Source of the DNA: Blastocatellia bacterium
Lineage (GTDB): Bacteria > Acidobacteriota > Blastocatellia > Pyrinomonadales > Pyrinomonadaceae
NCBI GenBank assembly: GCA_003168335.1
Contig: PMSM01000006.1
Coordinates: forward strand, 572,320-636,319
Direction of reading: 5' to 3'
DNA length: 64,000 bases
This document shows, piece by piece, positions 1 to 7,946 of this stretch. The notes beneath the pieces were generated by a model, which was given only the letters and a program-made list of their open reading frames with translations, made no database searches and was not told the origin of the DNA. The position numbers and the translations under genes are program-made. Every line of letters begins with the position of its first letter. Position 1 is the first letter of the stretch.

Positions 1-1016
1 TTGATATGACAAAGCACGAAGGAGTAGAGGAACAGCTCCAGCTTCAAACGATGATAGCCAGTCGAAGCTTCATAGTCCGCTCCGTCTGCCAGGATCTGTT
101 TGTCCATCTCACTGAGCAATTCCTGCAAACCAAATTCCCGCCATTCAGCGGCCGCTGCCAACTCAGGCAGCATCATTCCCAGCCACAACAGACCCGTCAC
201 GTCGGCCAGATAATGATTACTGGTCGCGATGTGTGAAAACTCCAGGTTGCGGCGAATATGAGCGCCATGCTGATCGAAGATCCGGAGAAGTTCGGCCAGC
301 TCAGCTTCATTCATTTGCGGCGCGCGCAGAAATAGCTCGAACGCCGCGAGCAGGTTGATCGACCGCAGCGCGACTTCCATCGCACAATTCCAATTCACGC
401 CCCGCCCGACCGGATTCTGCTCTCGCCAGCTTGCTAGTTGTCGAAAAATTTCGGCGCTGAATCTTTGATTATCAGTAACCGCGTAGGCGCGCCCGAGCGT
501 GATTAGGTGCGCGAGGCGATTCAACTCCCAAACCACGCGTACGTCCGAGCCGTCGTTACGCGTAAGATTGATGTCCGCATGATGAGCGAGCGGCCAGTCA
601 AAGCCGGACAGCGGATCGAGATTCCAATCAATCTCCCCCACGCCGAAACACTTTTCGCTCCAACCAAGCAGCGTCCAGCAATGCTCGTTGGCAATGCGCT
701 TCGCCTGGTTAATCAGTGCCGTGGTCTCTTCGGGGAAAAGCTCCTGCTGCAGGGCCGCTGTTTGCTGGGCGCCGGCCGCAAAGCCAGGAAAGAATTCCGG
801 ATTGTTCCGGGAACGAAAATGCGCCAGCAACTCAGACGGTGACCGGAGGGAAAACTCCGCGCTCAGCCGCGCGGGTTGCCGATCGAACTGCGGAAGTTTG
901 GCACGCTCTCGGCGTCGAGCGAGCGAAGAGCGAATTCGCCGCAGCGTCTCGAGCGCAGCCGTGCGCACACTGACCTCGCCGCGGAGCATGCGTCTTATCT
1001 TGGTGAATGTGCCCAT
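1..1016 (-). CDS. Heparinase II/III-family protein (3' end beyond window)
   Basis: The open frame runs from an ATG at 1014-1016 to the left window edge with no stop, giving about 338 residues of a partial protein. The translation contains the helical N-terminal pattern of heparinase II/III and alginate-lyase-like proteins: the segments NWNCAMEVALRSINLLAAFE and HIRRNLEFSHIATSNHYLAD, then DGADYEASTGYHRLKLELF. In this family the alpha/alpha toroid binds uronate polysaccharide and a C-terminal beta-sandwich follows; that part is outside the window. The next two genes on the same strand encode UDP-GlcNAc 2-epimerase and a fused dehydrogenase/oxidoreductase, a set typical of exopolysaccharide clusters, so a role in polymer trimming or release is likely but inferred. 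No signal peptide is evident at the chosen start. Confidence 0.8.
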   Translation of the reverse strand, partial: MGTFTKIRRMLRGEVSVRTAALETLRRIRSSLARRRERAKLPQFDRQPARLSAEFSLRSPSELLAHFRSRNNPEFFPGFAAGAQQTAALQQELFPEETTALINQAKRIANEHCWTLLGWSEKCFGVGEIDWNLDPLSGFDWPLAHHADINLTRNDGSDVRVVWELNRLAHLITLGRAYAVTDNQRFSAEIFRQLASWREQNPVGRGVNWNCAMEVALRSINLLAAFELFLRAPQMNEAELAELLRIFDQHGAHIRRNLEFSHIATSNHYLADVTGLLWLGMMLPELAAAAEWREFGLQELLSEMDKQILADGADYEASTGYHRLKLELFLYSFVLCHI

Positions 1017-1020
1017 GCTA

Positions 1021-1120
1021 TGAGGTCAGTACCGGGAGCGGTAGCGACCGGGTTCAACGCACCAAACGACTCGAGATCGAGGAAGCGACCCGGTCGCTAC
1101 CGCTCCCGGTACTGACCTCA
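1021..1120. repeat. Perfect 33-bp inverted repeat with 34-bp spacer
   Basis: Arms at 1021-1053 and 1088-1120 are exact reverse complements; the left arm begins TGAGGTCAGTACCGGGAGCG. The element lies between wecB and the heparinase-like gene, and the wecB stop codon (1054-1056) falls in its spacer, so the last residues of WecB are encoded by the right arm. It could fold into a very stable hairpin on either strand. I read it as a mobile palindromic repeat unit. Confidence 0.9.
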
Positions 1121-2220
1121 CTTTTTGCTACGAGTGCCTCAAGGATCCGATCCGCGGTGTGCCCGTCCCAAAGCGGCGGAATGCGCAGTGCGGATGCGTT
1201 TGGGGGATTGTTCAGCCCGCGAAATGCGGCCGCGACGATGTTTCCCGGGTCGGTCCCGGCGAGGGTGTTCGTGCCCATCTCAACTGTGATCGGCCGCTCG
1301 GTATTTTCGCGCAAGGTGACGCAGGGGATGCCGAGCACGGTGGTTTCTTCCTGAATCCCGCCGGAATCAGTCAGCACCAGACGCGCGCCGCTGAGGAGTT
1401 GCAGAAAATCCAAATAGCCAACCGGATCGATCACCAGCAAGCCTTTAATCTTTTCGACTCTCGCGGTCAAACCAAGCTCGTCGATCATTTTGCGCGTGCG
1501 CGGATGCGCCGGGAAAACAATCGGCAAACGTCTCGCGATCTCTGACAGCGCCTCGATGACGCGAACAAATGCCGTTGGGTCATCAACATTCGAAGGACGA
1601 TGCAACGTCAGCACCGCATATTCTTTGTCCACCAGACCGAGGTTCGCGCGCGCACTGGATTGTTGGGCGCGAGGGAGTTGACTTAGCAACGAATCGATCA
1701 TCACGTTACCGACAAACCGGATTCGTTCTGCGGGAATTCCTTCGCCACGCAGGTTCGCATCGGCATCCTCGGAAGGCGTCAACAGAAGATCTGCGATCTG
1801 ATCGGTCAGCAGACGATTGATCTCTTCGGGCATCGTCCGATCGCGACTGCGCAAACCAGCCTCGACGTGCGCCACTTTGATGCCCAGCTTCACGCACACC
1901 AGTGCGCATGCCAGCGTCGAGTTTACGTCGCCGACAACTATTACCCAGTCCGGTTTCTCTTTGACGACCACAGGTTCGAACGCCTGCATGATCGCGGCTG
2001 TCTGCTCCGCATGACTCGCGGATCCAATGCCCAGGTAAACGTCTGGCGCCGGCATTTCCAGATCACGAAAGAACGCTTCGGACATGGCTTCGTCGTAGTG
2101 CTGTCCGGTGTGAACCAGCAGTGGTTGGAACTCGGCGTGGCGCCGCTTCATCGCCGCCACGATGGGCGCCACCTTCATGAAGTTGGGCCGCGCGCCGGCT
2201 ACGTTGATGACTTTGAGCAT
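1054..2220 (-). CDS. wecB: UDP-N-acetylglucosamine 2-epimerase (non-hydrolysing)
   Basis: The 388-residue protein belongs to the WecB/MnaA family, which interconverts UDP-GlcNAc and UDP-ManNAc in the cytoplasm to feed envelope polysaccharide synthesis. Visible family motifs in order are ARPNFMKVAPI near the N terminus, HTGQHYD, VVGDVNST, HVEAGLRS, PEEINR (with the catalytic acidic residues), LTLHRPSNVD, and the nucleotide-binding TDSGGIQEE followed by LRENTERPIT. The length is slightly above the usual 360-380 because the C-terminal tail (SEVSTGSGSDRV onward) is read from the adjacent 33-bp palindrome. It lies about 90 bp downstream of the fused oxidoreductase gene, separated by another palindrome. 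The family call is firm; the polymer served is unknown. Confidence 0.93.
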   Translation of the reverse strand: MLKVINVAGARPNFMKVAPIVAAMKRRHAEFQPLLVHTGQHYDEAMSEAFFRDLEMPAPDVYLGIGSASHAEQTAAIMQAFEPVVVKEKPDWVIVVGDVNSTLACALVCVKLGIKVAHVEAGLRSRDRTMPEEINRLLTDQIADLLLTPSEDADANLRGEGIPAERIRFVGNVMIDSLLSQLPRAQQSSARANLGLVDKEYAVLTLHRPSNVDDPTAFVRVIEALSEIARRLPIVFPAHPRTRKMIDELGLTARVEKIKGLLVIDPVGYLDFLQLLSGARLVLTDSGGIQEETTVLGIPCVTLRENTERPITVEMGTNTLAGTDPGNIVAAAFRGLNNPPNASALRIPPLWDGHTADRILEALVAKSEVSTGSGSDRVASSISSRLVR

Positions 2221-2246
2221 TCGAATTTTGGCGGTGACCTTCTGAA

Positions 2247-2309
2247 AGTGGCACAGACTTCAGTCTGTGATCACGGGCATAAGATCCACAGACTAAAGTC
2301 TGTGCCACT
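2247..2309. repeat. Inverted repeat, GTGGCACAGACT family, copy 1
   Basis: Arms at 2247-2269 and 2287-2309 are near-perfect complements (GTGGCACAGACTTCAGTCTG and its partner), and each arm is itself a small dyad (CAGACTTCAGTCTG). A second copy is at 7353-7420. The element ends at the base before the stop codon of the fused oxidoreductase gene (2310-2312). Confidence 0.9.
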
Positions 2310-4451
2310 CTACACCTCAACAGGCAAACCGGTCCTTAGCGATTCCAGGATCCGAAATGTCGCCCGCGTGGTCGCAGCCAGATCGTCGAGAGCAATTGGC
2401 GCCGGCTCCCCTTCGCGAACCACGGCGCAAACGGCGCGGACTTCGTCTTTCTGTCCCTTGTCCTGCTCGCGAAGCTTGGTTTTGGTTTCGCGGCCGTTTT
2501 GAAAAGCGTTGGAGCTGCGAAAATCATCAATCACGAACGACTTGCCGGCGCCGAAAATTTCAATCCGCTCCTTGGGCATCGCGCGGTCGCCCTCGGCCAG
2601 ATAGGCGATCGATCCATTCGACCCGTCGGCCAAACGCAGCGTGATAAAGACTGAGTCGTCGTTGATGACATCCTGGTGGCTACTGGAGATCGCCTCGGCA
2701 TAAACCCGCTTGGTCAGTGAACCGGTAATGAAATGCATGAAGTCGATGAAGTGACAGACCTCTCCGATAATCCTGCCGCCGCCTTCTTTCGGGTCGTGGG
2801 CCCAATGACCGGACGGAACTCGCCCGGCGTTGACGCGATAGTTAATTGACAGCGGTGTTAATCGATCTGCGAAAACCTCTCGCGCCCTGATTGCCAGCGG
2901 CGAGAAGCGCCGGTTAAAACCGACCATCAACTGCCCCGGCGATTGTTCGGCCGCGCGCATCACTGCGTCCAATTCTTCATCATTCAAAGCGAGCGGCTTC
3001 TCAACAAAGACATGCCGTCCGCGCTCCAGCCCGAGCTGGGCCAACTTTGCGTGCGTGTCGTGCCGCGTGGCGATGACGATTAGATTTGTCTCTGTGTCAT
3101 TGATTACTTCCGCGGCGGTCGAGACGCAAAAGCGAAATCCATGTTGCTCTCCCACGGCGCGCGCGGTCACTCCGGAAGCGGTGGCGATCGATTGAAACTC
3201 GGCCCCCGCCGTCTTGAAATTCGGCAGCAGCATCGCTTTGGCATAACCACCCGCGCCGATCAAACCGACGCGCACCCCGGACGCCGGAGCGGATGTTCTC
3301 GTCGCCAGGGAAATTCGCGGCTCGAGCTCCCGCTCAGTATCGTACTGCAGCACGACGCCGAGATAAGGTTCAGCGCCGGTGATCAATTGGTAAGCGCGTT
3401 CGCTTTCCGCGAGCTTGAACCGGTGCGTAATTAAGCGCTCGACATTGATGCGGCCCGCGGCCAGCAGATCAAGAAACGCTTCGATGTTGCGGCCTTCGGT
3501 CCAGCGCACATAACCGAACGGATAATCGTGTCCGCGCTCTTCGTACTCCGGATCATAACGACCGGGGCCGTAAGACATAGAGATCCTGAATGTAAGTTCC
3601 CGATCGTAATAAGGCTTGCGCGGAATGTTCAGTCCGACCGCGCCCACCACGACAACTCGGCCTTTTGGCCGCGAGATCTCACCCGCGAGTTCGATTGGCT
3701 GGTTAGTTGAACTGGTCGCGGTAATCAGAACGGAATCCGCGCCGCGCCCGCGCGACCACTCCATCACCCGACTCTTCGCATCATCATCCGGCGCGCACCC
3801 TAAGTCAGCACCGAACCGGCGGGCTAATTCGATTTTCTTCTCGTCGAGATCGACGCCGAAAACCCGGCAGCCATTCGCTTTGAACAACTGCACGGCGAGT
3901 TGTCCGATTAAGCCGAGCCCGATCACCACCACCGATTCACCCAGGGTCGGCTCTGTCAGCCGCACGCCTTGCAGCGCGATCGCTCCCAGGGTGCCAAACG
4001 CGGCCGCATCAAAGCTGACGGGCTCCGGCAAACCGACGCACAGATTTTTCGGGACCGCCAGGACTTCTGCATGCGACGCGTAGCCCACGCCGGCGCACGC
4101 GACTCGATCGCCCTGGCGAAAACCGGTAACGCCTTCGCCCACTTCCATCACTGTGCCGGCAGCGCTGTAGCCCAGCGCGACCAGTGATTCCAGTTTGGAA
4201 CGGACCGCATCGATTGTATTTCTGACTCCTTCAGTCCTGGCTTTTTGGATGACCTGCTTGACGAGCGCCGGCTGGTCAAAGGCACGCCCCATCAGGCTCT
4301 TCTGTCCAGCCTCCACAGTCATGCGTTCGGTGCCCGCGCTAATCAGCGAAGCGGCCGTGCGCACCATCACAAATCCCGGGCGGACGACTGGCGCCGGAAC
4401 ATCGGTCACCGTTACCGCACCCGTTTTGAGGTTCTGAAGAATCTGTTTCAC
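2310..4451 (-). CDS. Fused zinc-type dehydrogenase / Gfo-Idh-MocA oxidoreductase
   Basis: This 713-residue protein joins two enzymes. Residues about 1-370 are a medium-chain (threonine/alcohol dehydrogenase-like) domain with an N-terminal GroES-like fold and the Rossmann motif VVIGLGLIGQLAVQL. Residues about 390-713 are a Gfo/Idh/MocA domain with VRVGLIGAGGYAKAMLLPNF and the family signature HVFVEKPLALNDEEL. This fused form is known from bacterial polysaccharide clusters, where it sits beside heparinase-like and nucleotide-sugar genes, as here. Each half probably oxidises a sugar or sugar nucleotide with NAD(P); the substrate cannot be read from sequence. The classical zinc-ligand cysteine pattern of alcohol dehydrogenases is not obvious in the N-terminal half. 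The start at 4449-4451 opens directly into the domain (MKQILQNLKTGAVTVTDVPAP). Confidence 0.88.
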   Translation of the reverse strand: MKQILQNLKTGAVTVTDVPAPVVRPGFVMVRTAASLISAGTERMTVEAGQKSLMGRAFDQPALVKQVIQKARTEGVRNTIDAVRSKLESLVALGYSAAGTVMEVGEGVTGFRQGDRVACAGVGYASHAEVLAVPKNLCVGLPEPVSFDAAAFGTLGAIALQGVRLTEPTLGESVVVIGLGLIGQLAVQLFKANGCRVFGVDLDEKKIELARRFGADLGCAPDDDAKSRVMEWSRGRGADSVLITATSSTNQPIELAGEISRPKGRVVVVGAVGLNIPRKPYYDRELTFRISMSYGPGRYDPEYEERGHDYPFGYVRWTEGRNIEAFLDLLAAGRINVERLITHRFKLAESERAYQLITGAEPYLGVVLQYDTERELEPRISLATRTSAPASGVRVGLIGAGGYAKAMLLPNFKTAGAEFQSIATASGVTARAVGEQHGFRFCVSTAAEVINDTETNLIVIATRHDTHAKLAQLGLERGRHVFVEKPLALNDEELDAVMRAAEQSPGQLMVGFNRRFSPLAIRAREVFADRLTPLSINYRVNAGRVPSGHWAHDPKEGGGRIIGEVCHFIDFMHFITGSLTKRVYAEAISSSHQDVINDDSVFITLRLADGSNGSIAYLAEGDRAMPKERIEIFGAGKSFVIDDFRSSNAFQNGRETKTKLREQDKGQKDEVRAVCAVVREGEPAPIALDDLAATTRATFRILESLRTGLPVEV

Positions 4452-4857
4452 TGCTCAGGATTGGGCCTGATCAAGACCCGAGTAGCCCTCGAATAATCAG
4501 CCCTGCGCTCCACCATGACCCGTCTTAACCGGCTCAGACTATCCTCGATCTCGGTTTGCCTAGTCAATCGCATCTCAGTAGGAGTGCCGTGCTTTTTGCT
4601 GCCGGCCGGGACCATGATCGATGTTTATTTCATGAATTAGATTGACAATACAGCGTGTCTTTTGTTAGTTATGCATCGCTATTTGCGGTCCAAACCCGGA
4701 AAAAAGAGCCTAGAATTCAGGATATTGCTCAGGGAAAGACTCCGTCGCGTGCGTTTTCACGTTTTGCTTTACGGCACGCAGAGATTACTTCAAGCAGGCC
4801 TCATAGTTTTTGGAAAAGCTCGCAGTGCGAAATCAAAGAAAAGTAGGAGATTAAATT
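4452..4857. other. Intergenic region between divergent genes
   Basis: This is a 406-bp gap between the minus-strand oxidoreductase and the plus-strand dispanin-like gene. No coding frame in it resembles a protein. A possible sigma-70 promoter reading right is TTGACA at 4642-4647, a 17-bp spacer, then a weak -10 TTAGTT at 4665-4670. No palindromic repeat of the type common elsewhere in the window is seen. Confidence 0.5.
4642..4670 (+). promoter_or_regulatory. Possible sigma-70 promoter for the dispanin-like gene
   Basis: A perfect -35 (TTGACA, 4642-4647) is followed after 17 bp by TTAGTT (4665-4670), which is only half a consensus -10. It would give a leader of about 180 nt before the gene at 4858. 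It is a pattern match only. Confidence 0.3.
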
Positions 4858-5151
4858 ATGTCGCAAAACTGGACTCCGCCGCCGGCTGGCGGATCGGCAA
4901 CTGTACCGAACTACATGGTACCGGCCATTATTTCGATATTCTGTTGCTGGCCTCTGGCAATCCCGGCGATCATTTTCGCCGCGCAGGTGAATAACAAAGT
5001 GGCCGCCGGCGATGTCGCGGGTGCACAGGACTCGTCCAAGAAAGCCAAGATGTTCAGCTTTATCGCCATTGGAATCGGCGTGCTGCTCATTCTCATCTAT
5101 GTGATCATGATGATACTGGGTGTCGGCTTGAGCGCGATGGGCAATCGCTAG
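4858..5151 (+). CDS. CD225/dispanin-family small membrane protein
   Basis: The 97-residue protein has a short Pro/Gly-rich N terminus, a first hydrophobic segment (about 20-42) containing IISIFCCWPLAIPAIIFAAQ, a loop with VNNKVAAGDVAGAQDSSKKAK, and a second transmembrane segment (about 68-90). The CCWP-to-IF(A)AQV pattern followed by a basic loop and a second helix is the CD225/dispanin (IFITM-like) fold. In bacteria these proteins are of unknown function, often beside TM2 and DUF2752 proteins, exactly as here. A purine-rich GTAGGAG stretch about 12 nt upstream is the likely ribosome binding site. Confidence 0.85.
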   Translation: MSQNWTPPPAGGSATVPNYMVPAIISIFCCWPLAIPAIIFAAQVNNKVAAGDVAGAQDSSKKAKMFSFIAIGIGVLLILIYVIMMILGVGLSAMGNR

Positions 5152-5352
5152 CTGTTCCGCGACGACAACCCCCGGGTGGCGTTAGGGATTTAGCCAAACT
5201 AACTCGCGCGATCCTGCCCGCTCGGAAAGGCGCCGTTGATTGGAACGGCGTTTGTCCTCGTTCGTCCGCCGACTTCGAACCGTCTGGATACGCCGGGGAA
5301 TCCTCCCAATTGGCCGGAGGGTTCCCCGCTCCAGCTTAAGGATTCGGATACA

Positions 5353-5757
5353 ATGCCTGTTTTTTGCACCAAGTGCGGCTTCCAGAACGACGAATACACG
5401 CAGACTTGTTTGCAGTGTCAGGCCCCGCTCCCGGTAATCGGTGGCTATCAACCGATTCAACCCCCGACCCCAATGTATGGCGAGCAGCTACCGGTGCAGG
5501 ATTGGAAGCAGGCCGGCGCGGACAAGAAAGTCATCGGCGGGATTTTGGCCATCATCCTGGGCGGGCTGGGCATTCATAAATTCATGCTCGGCTATCAAAA
5601 GGAAGGGCTGATCATGTTACTGGTTTCGGTGTTGAGTTGCGGTACGCTGTATCCGATAATGCACGTGATCGGAATCGTCGAAGGGATCATGTATCTCACC
5701 AAGAGTGACGAAGACTTCGTGAGAACTTACCTGATTCAAAAGAAGGGTTGGTTCTGA
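5353..5757 (+). CDS. Zinc-ribbon plus TM2-domain membrane protein
   Basis: The chosen start gives 134 residues beginning MPVFCTKCG, preceded by AAGGA about 10 nt upstream; a longer in-frame start at 5236 adds a tail unlike the family. Residues 5-22 form a CxxC...CxxC zinc ribbon (CTKCG and CLQCQ). After a Pro-rich linker comes a TM2 domain (about 55-125): KKVIGGILAIILGGLGIHKF, then YQKEGLIMLLVSVLSCGTLY and IVEGIMYLTKSDEDF. TM2 proteins have two helices and a short cytoplasmic turn, and their role in bacteria is unknown. It is followed by the DUF2752 gene on the same strand. Confidence 0.87.
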   Translation: MPVFCTKCGFQNDEYTQTCLQCQAPLPVIGGYQPIQPPTPMYGEQLPVQDWKQAGADKKVIGGILAIILGGLGIHKFMLGYQKEGLIMLLVSVLSCGTLYPIMHVIGIVEGIMYLTKSDEDFVRTYLIQKKGWF

Positions 5758-5855
5758 GGGTCAGAGACCTGCTCAGGTTTACGATATCAAGCTGCGAGTA
5801 GACTAATCCGCGGCGGCTCCCGGTCTTTTCCCGAGTCGGCTGCGGATTTCAGATC

Positions 5856-6290
5856 ATGACTGGCTTTTACTTCATTGAGACGACCACGGATCGCACGCGC
5901 CAACTGGCCATCGCGTCATTTATTTGGCTGGGCCTCGCCGTGGGCGGACTCTTTCTCTTTTTTTTCAACCCGGCCAGCGCAGCAAATCAATTCTTTCCCA
6001 AGTGCCCGTTCCGTTTACTCACCGGCTGGCAGTGTCCCGGATGCGGATCCACTCGCGCTTGTTATCAACTAATTCACTTGCATCCAATCGCGGCATTCAA
6101 GCTGAATCCTCTCATGGTCCTGACCCTTCCGTTTATTGTTTATGGCTTTCTGGGATTCACCAGGAGCGCGATTACAGGCCAACCGCAGCGCCGAGTTTTC
6201 ATTCCGCCGATTTACCTTTGGGCCTGGCTCGTGCTCCTGATCTTTTTCTGGATCTTTCGCAACACGCCGTGGTATCCGTTCGTGTCCTGA
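5856..6290 (+). CDS. DUF2752-family membrane protein
   Basis: This 144-residue protein has three predicted membrane spans: about 22-42, a second around 85-105, and a third near 120-138. The DUF2752 signature is PFRLLTGWQCPGCGSTRACY followed by LNPLMVLTLPF. The conserved CPGCGSTR cysteines suggest metal binding or a redox pair, but no biochemical function is established. It completes a dispanin-TM2-DUF2752 trio in the same direction. No strong ribosome binding site is visible before the ATG. Confidence 0.85.
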   Translation: MTGFYFIETTTDRTRQLAIASFIWLGLAVGGLFLFFFNPASAANQFFPKCPFRLLTGWQCPGCGSTRACYQLIHLHPIAAFKLNPLMVLTLPFIVYGFLGFTRSAITGQPQRRVFIPPIYLWAWLVLLIFFWIFRNTPWYPFVS

Positions 6291-6302
6291 AGTCCGCGTT
6301 TG

Positions 6303-6383
6303 GTTTAGAGGCGGCCTACCATCCGCCAATTCATGTAAATGTCATTCCTGGTTTGGAGGGCGGGCAATAGCCCGCCTCTAAAC
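6303..6383. repeat. Inverted repeat overlapping the stop of the 88-residue gene
   Basis: Arms GTTTAGAGGCGG (6303-6314) and CCGCCTCTAAAC (6372-6383) are perfectly complementary and enclose about 57 bp with a further GGCGGGCAATAGCCCGCC hairpin. It lies between convergent genes, and the stop codon of the minus-strand gene (6378-6380) is inside the right arm. A bidirectional terminator role is plausible. Confidence 0.85.
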
Positions 6384-6644
6384 ATCATCTTCGCTGGAGT
6401 GGCTGATTGAAACAAAGCCGGATGAATGTGGTTGTTTCTCTTTCATGCGGCGCAGCAAGACCGAAATTACTACGCCCACAAGTATCGCCGCGATCACTCC
6501 ACCGAAAAGCAGCTTGCCCAGGTCGTTGAACCCGCACTCGTCGCAATCCGAGACGACAATTGCGGCGTAGAGCGCGTCCTGCAAACCGGCGAAGATAAAC
6601 GCGCCGATCTGAGAAGCGAGAATCAATTCGAAAAGTTGGAACAT
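6378..6644 (-). CDS. Unknown 88-residue membrane protein
   Basis: I do not recognise this family. The protein has a hydrophobic N-terminal half, a CDEC motif around residue 34 (VSDCDECGFNDLG), a clear transmembrane segment at about 45-66 (LLFGGVIAAILVGVVISVLL), then a basic stretch (RRMKEKQ) and a Ser/Asp-rich tail. GAGAGG about 8 nt upstream of the ATG supports translation. The C-terminal residues come from the overlapping palindrome. The twin cysteines could be functional or incidental. Confidence 0.6.
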   Translation of the reverse strand: MFQLFELILASQIGAFIFAGLQDALYAAIVVSDCDECGFNDLGKLLFGGVIAAILVGVVISVLLRRMKEKQPHSSGFVSISHSSEDDV

Positions 6645-6972
6645 GATGAAGCCCTCTCACGCAATGGGAATTCGCAACCGGCGATTTAGACACCGCACCG
6701 AGAGGTTTGTTCCAGATGCAATGCAGTGGGCGAGTTATTACGGAACCGGATCCACTGCTCATTTGACATCTTTCATTGGCCATTTACTGGTTTTATTTAG
6801 TGTTGCTTCGGGTCACTTCGTGGATCGTTCGCTTGGCTGAGAAATGAAGAACGATCCACGAAATCACCCGAACGGACACGAAGCTCAATGGCCAATGGAA
6901 AATATCAAATGAGAAATGGAAAATGTCGGTGCTCCGTTTACGATTTGCCATTAACCATTTACTATTCCTGAC
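6645..6972. other. Intergenic region with a cgtggatcgtt-type dyad
   Basis: This 328-bp gap between divergent genes has no supported gene. Around 6820-6860 there is an inverted repeat: CGTGGATCGTTC near 6820 and GAACGATCCACG near 6849-6860. A related sequence (TTCGTGGATCGTTCTT) occurs at about 27480-27496. The rest is AT-richer and contains degenerate duplications of AATGGCCAATGGAAAAT type. Confidence 0.55.
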
Positions 6973-7347
6973 ATGAACTCTGATCCGGCAATCCGCATCG
7001 CGATGCTGCCGCGCGACACCAATTCGCAGGGGACGATTTTTGGCGGCGTTATTCTCAGCTACATCGACATGGCCGGAGCCATCGAAGCACACCGGCACAC
7101 GGGCATGGATCGCTTTGTCACGGTAGCCATGCGCGAAGTGATTTTTCACGCCCCGGTTTTTGTCGGCGACCTGGTCAGCTTTTATTCCGAGACGCTGAAG
7201 ATTGGCACGACTTCAATCACCGTGCGCGTGGTCGTCGAAGCAGAGCGCTACGGCGGTCCCAGTGAACGCGTGCGCGTTACCGAAGCCGAAGTGATTTACG
7301 TGGCCGTGGATCGGGAACAGCGGAAAACAAAGATTGTCGTTAAGTGA
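6973..7347 (+). CDS. YciA-like acyl-CoA thioesterase (hotdog fold)
   Basis: This 124-residue single-hotdog protein matches the YciA/BFIT group of acyl-CoA hydrolases. The diagnostic N-terminal motif is [20 protein letters not shown], which contains the conserved Asn and the Gly-Gly turn ahead of the central helix with its catalytic Asp. It continues with [21 protein letters not shown]. Such enzymes hydrolyse acyl-CoA thioesters in the cytoplasm and act as hexamers. A second, unrelated hotdog thioesterase and an acyl-CoA ligase follow on the opposite strand, suggesting a local acyl-CoA theme. The acyl chain preference is unknown. Confidence 0.88.
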   Translation: MNSDPAIRIAMLPRDTNSQGTIFGGVILSYIDMAGAIEAHRHTGMDRFVTVAMREVIFHAPVFVGDLVSFYSETLKIGTTSITVRVVVEAERYGGPSERVRVTEAEVIYVAVDREQRKTKIVVK

Positions 7348-7352
7348 AAGAT

Positions 7353-7420
7353 GAGTGGCACAGACTTTAGTCTGTGATTTCTGGCGACGGTAAGAACACA
7401 GACTGAAGTCTGTGCCACTC
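7353..7420. repeat. Inverted repeat, GTGGCACAGACT family, copy 2
   Basis: Arms 7353-7376 and 7397-7420 are near-perfect complements and match copy 1 at 2247-2309. It sits between two convergent thioesterase genes, 5 bp after one stop, and overlaps the first two bases of the other stop (7419-7421 on the minus strand). Confidence 0.9.
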
Positions 7421-7883
7421 ACCAACGATGATAAGCCGGATGGCCCTGCTTAACGGCGACGAAAGTTCCCCGGCAAGTCGCGCAGACTTTCCCATGGGCG
7501 ATTAACTCACCTTCAACGATCGCCCGATCGTCAGTTGACTCAACCACCCGCGCTTTCAATTCGATCGGCTGATCTGTCGGTGTCGGCCGCAGCAATTTGA
7601 TCGCATAGTCCGCGGTGACCGTGCATGGTGGACTATCCAACCCGGCTCGCTTCATCAAGTGGTACGCCCCCGCCCAATTGCAATGGCAATCGAGCAGCGT
7701 GCCGATGATGCCGCCACTCAACATTCCCGGAAACGCTTCCTGGTAAGTTTCAGGTTGGAAAGTCGCCACAACTTCGTCACCTTGCGGGAAACTGCGAATG
7801 TGCAAACCCTTTTCATTCGCCGGGCCGCAACCAAAGCACGCCATGTTCGGCGCGTAAGTTTCCTGAATGCTTTTTTCGGTCAT
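7419..7883 (-). CDS. PaaI-family hotdog thioesterase
   Basis: Using the internal Met at 7881-7883 (MTEKSIQETYAPN) gives 154 residues; the longer frame starts inside a palindromic repeat and its extra 16 residues are not family-like. Residues 14-20 are CFGCGPANEKG, a small N-terminal Cys-containing motif common in this thioesterase subgroup. The core PaaI motif is PGMLSGGIIGTLLDCHCNWA, with the Asp on the central helix, followed by VTADYAIKLLRPTP. The reaction is probably hydrolysis of acyl- or aryl-CoA. The stop codon overlaps a palindromic repeat. The acyl-CoA ligase gene ends at 7947, upstream on the same strand and separated only by hairpin sequence. Confidence 0.85.
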   Translation of the reverse strand: MTEKSIQETYAPNMACFGCGPANEKGLHIRSFPQGDEVVATFQPETYQEAFPGMLSGGIIGTLLDCHCNWAGAYHLMKRAGLDSPPCTVTADYAIKLLRPTPTDQPIELKARVVESTDDRAIVEGELIAHGKVCATCRGTFVAVKQGHPAYHRW

Positions 7884-7926
7884 AGTGTTCAGCCTGCGAA
7901 GCAGGCGGCAGGGTAAGTTTTCTTTT

Positions 7927-7946
7927 CCCACAGCTTGCGCTGTGGG
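7927..7946. repeat. Hairpin at the 3' end of the acyl-CoA ligase gene
   Basis: CCCACAGC (7927-7934) pairs with GCTGTGGG (7939-7946) with a 4-nt loop, immediately followed (7947-7949) by the minus-strand stop of the ligase gene. A second small GCCTGC/GCAGGC hairpin is at about 7893-7905. No T-tract follows, so it is more likely a repeat than an intrinsic terminator. Confidence 0.7.

Noticed and set aside
507-1354. Several plus-strand frames at the left edge
   Set aside because: They overlap the minus-strand heparinase-like and wecB genes and show no family features.
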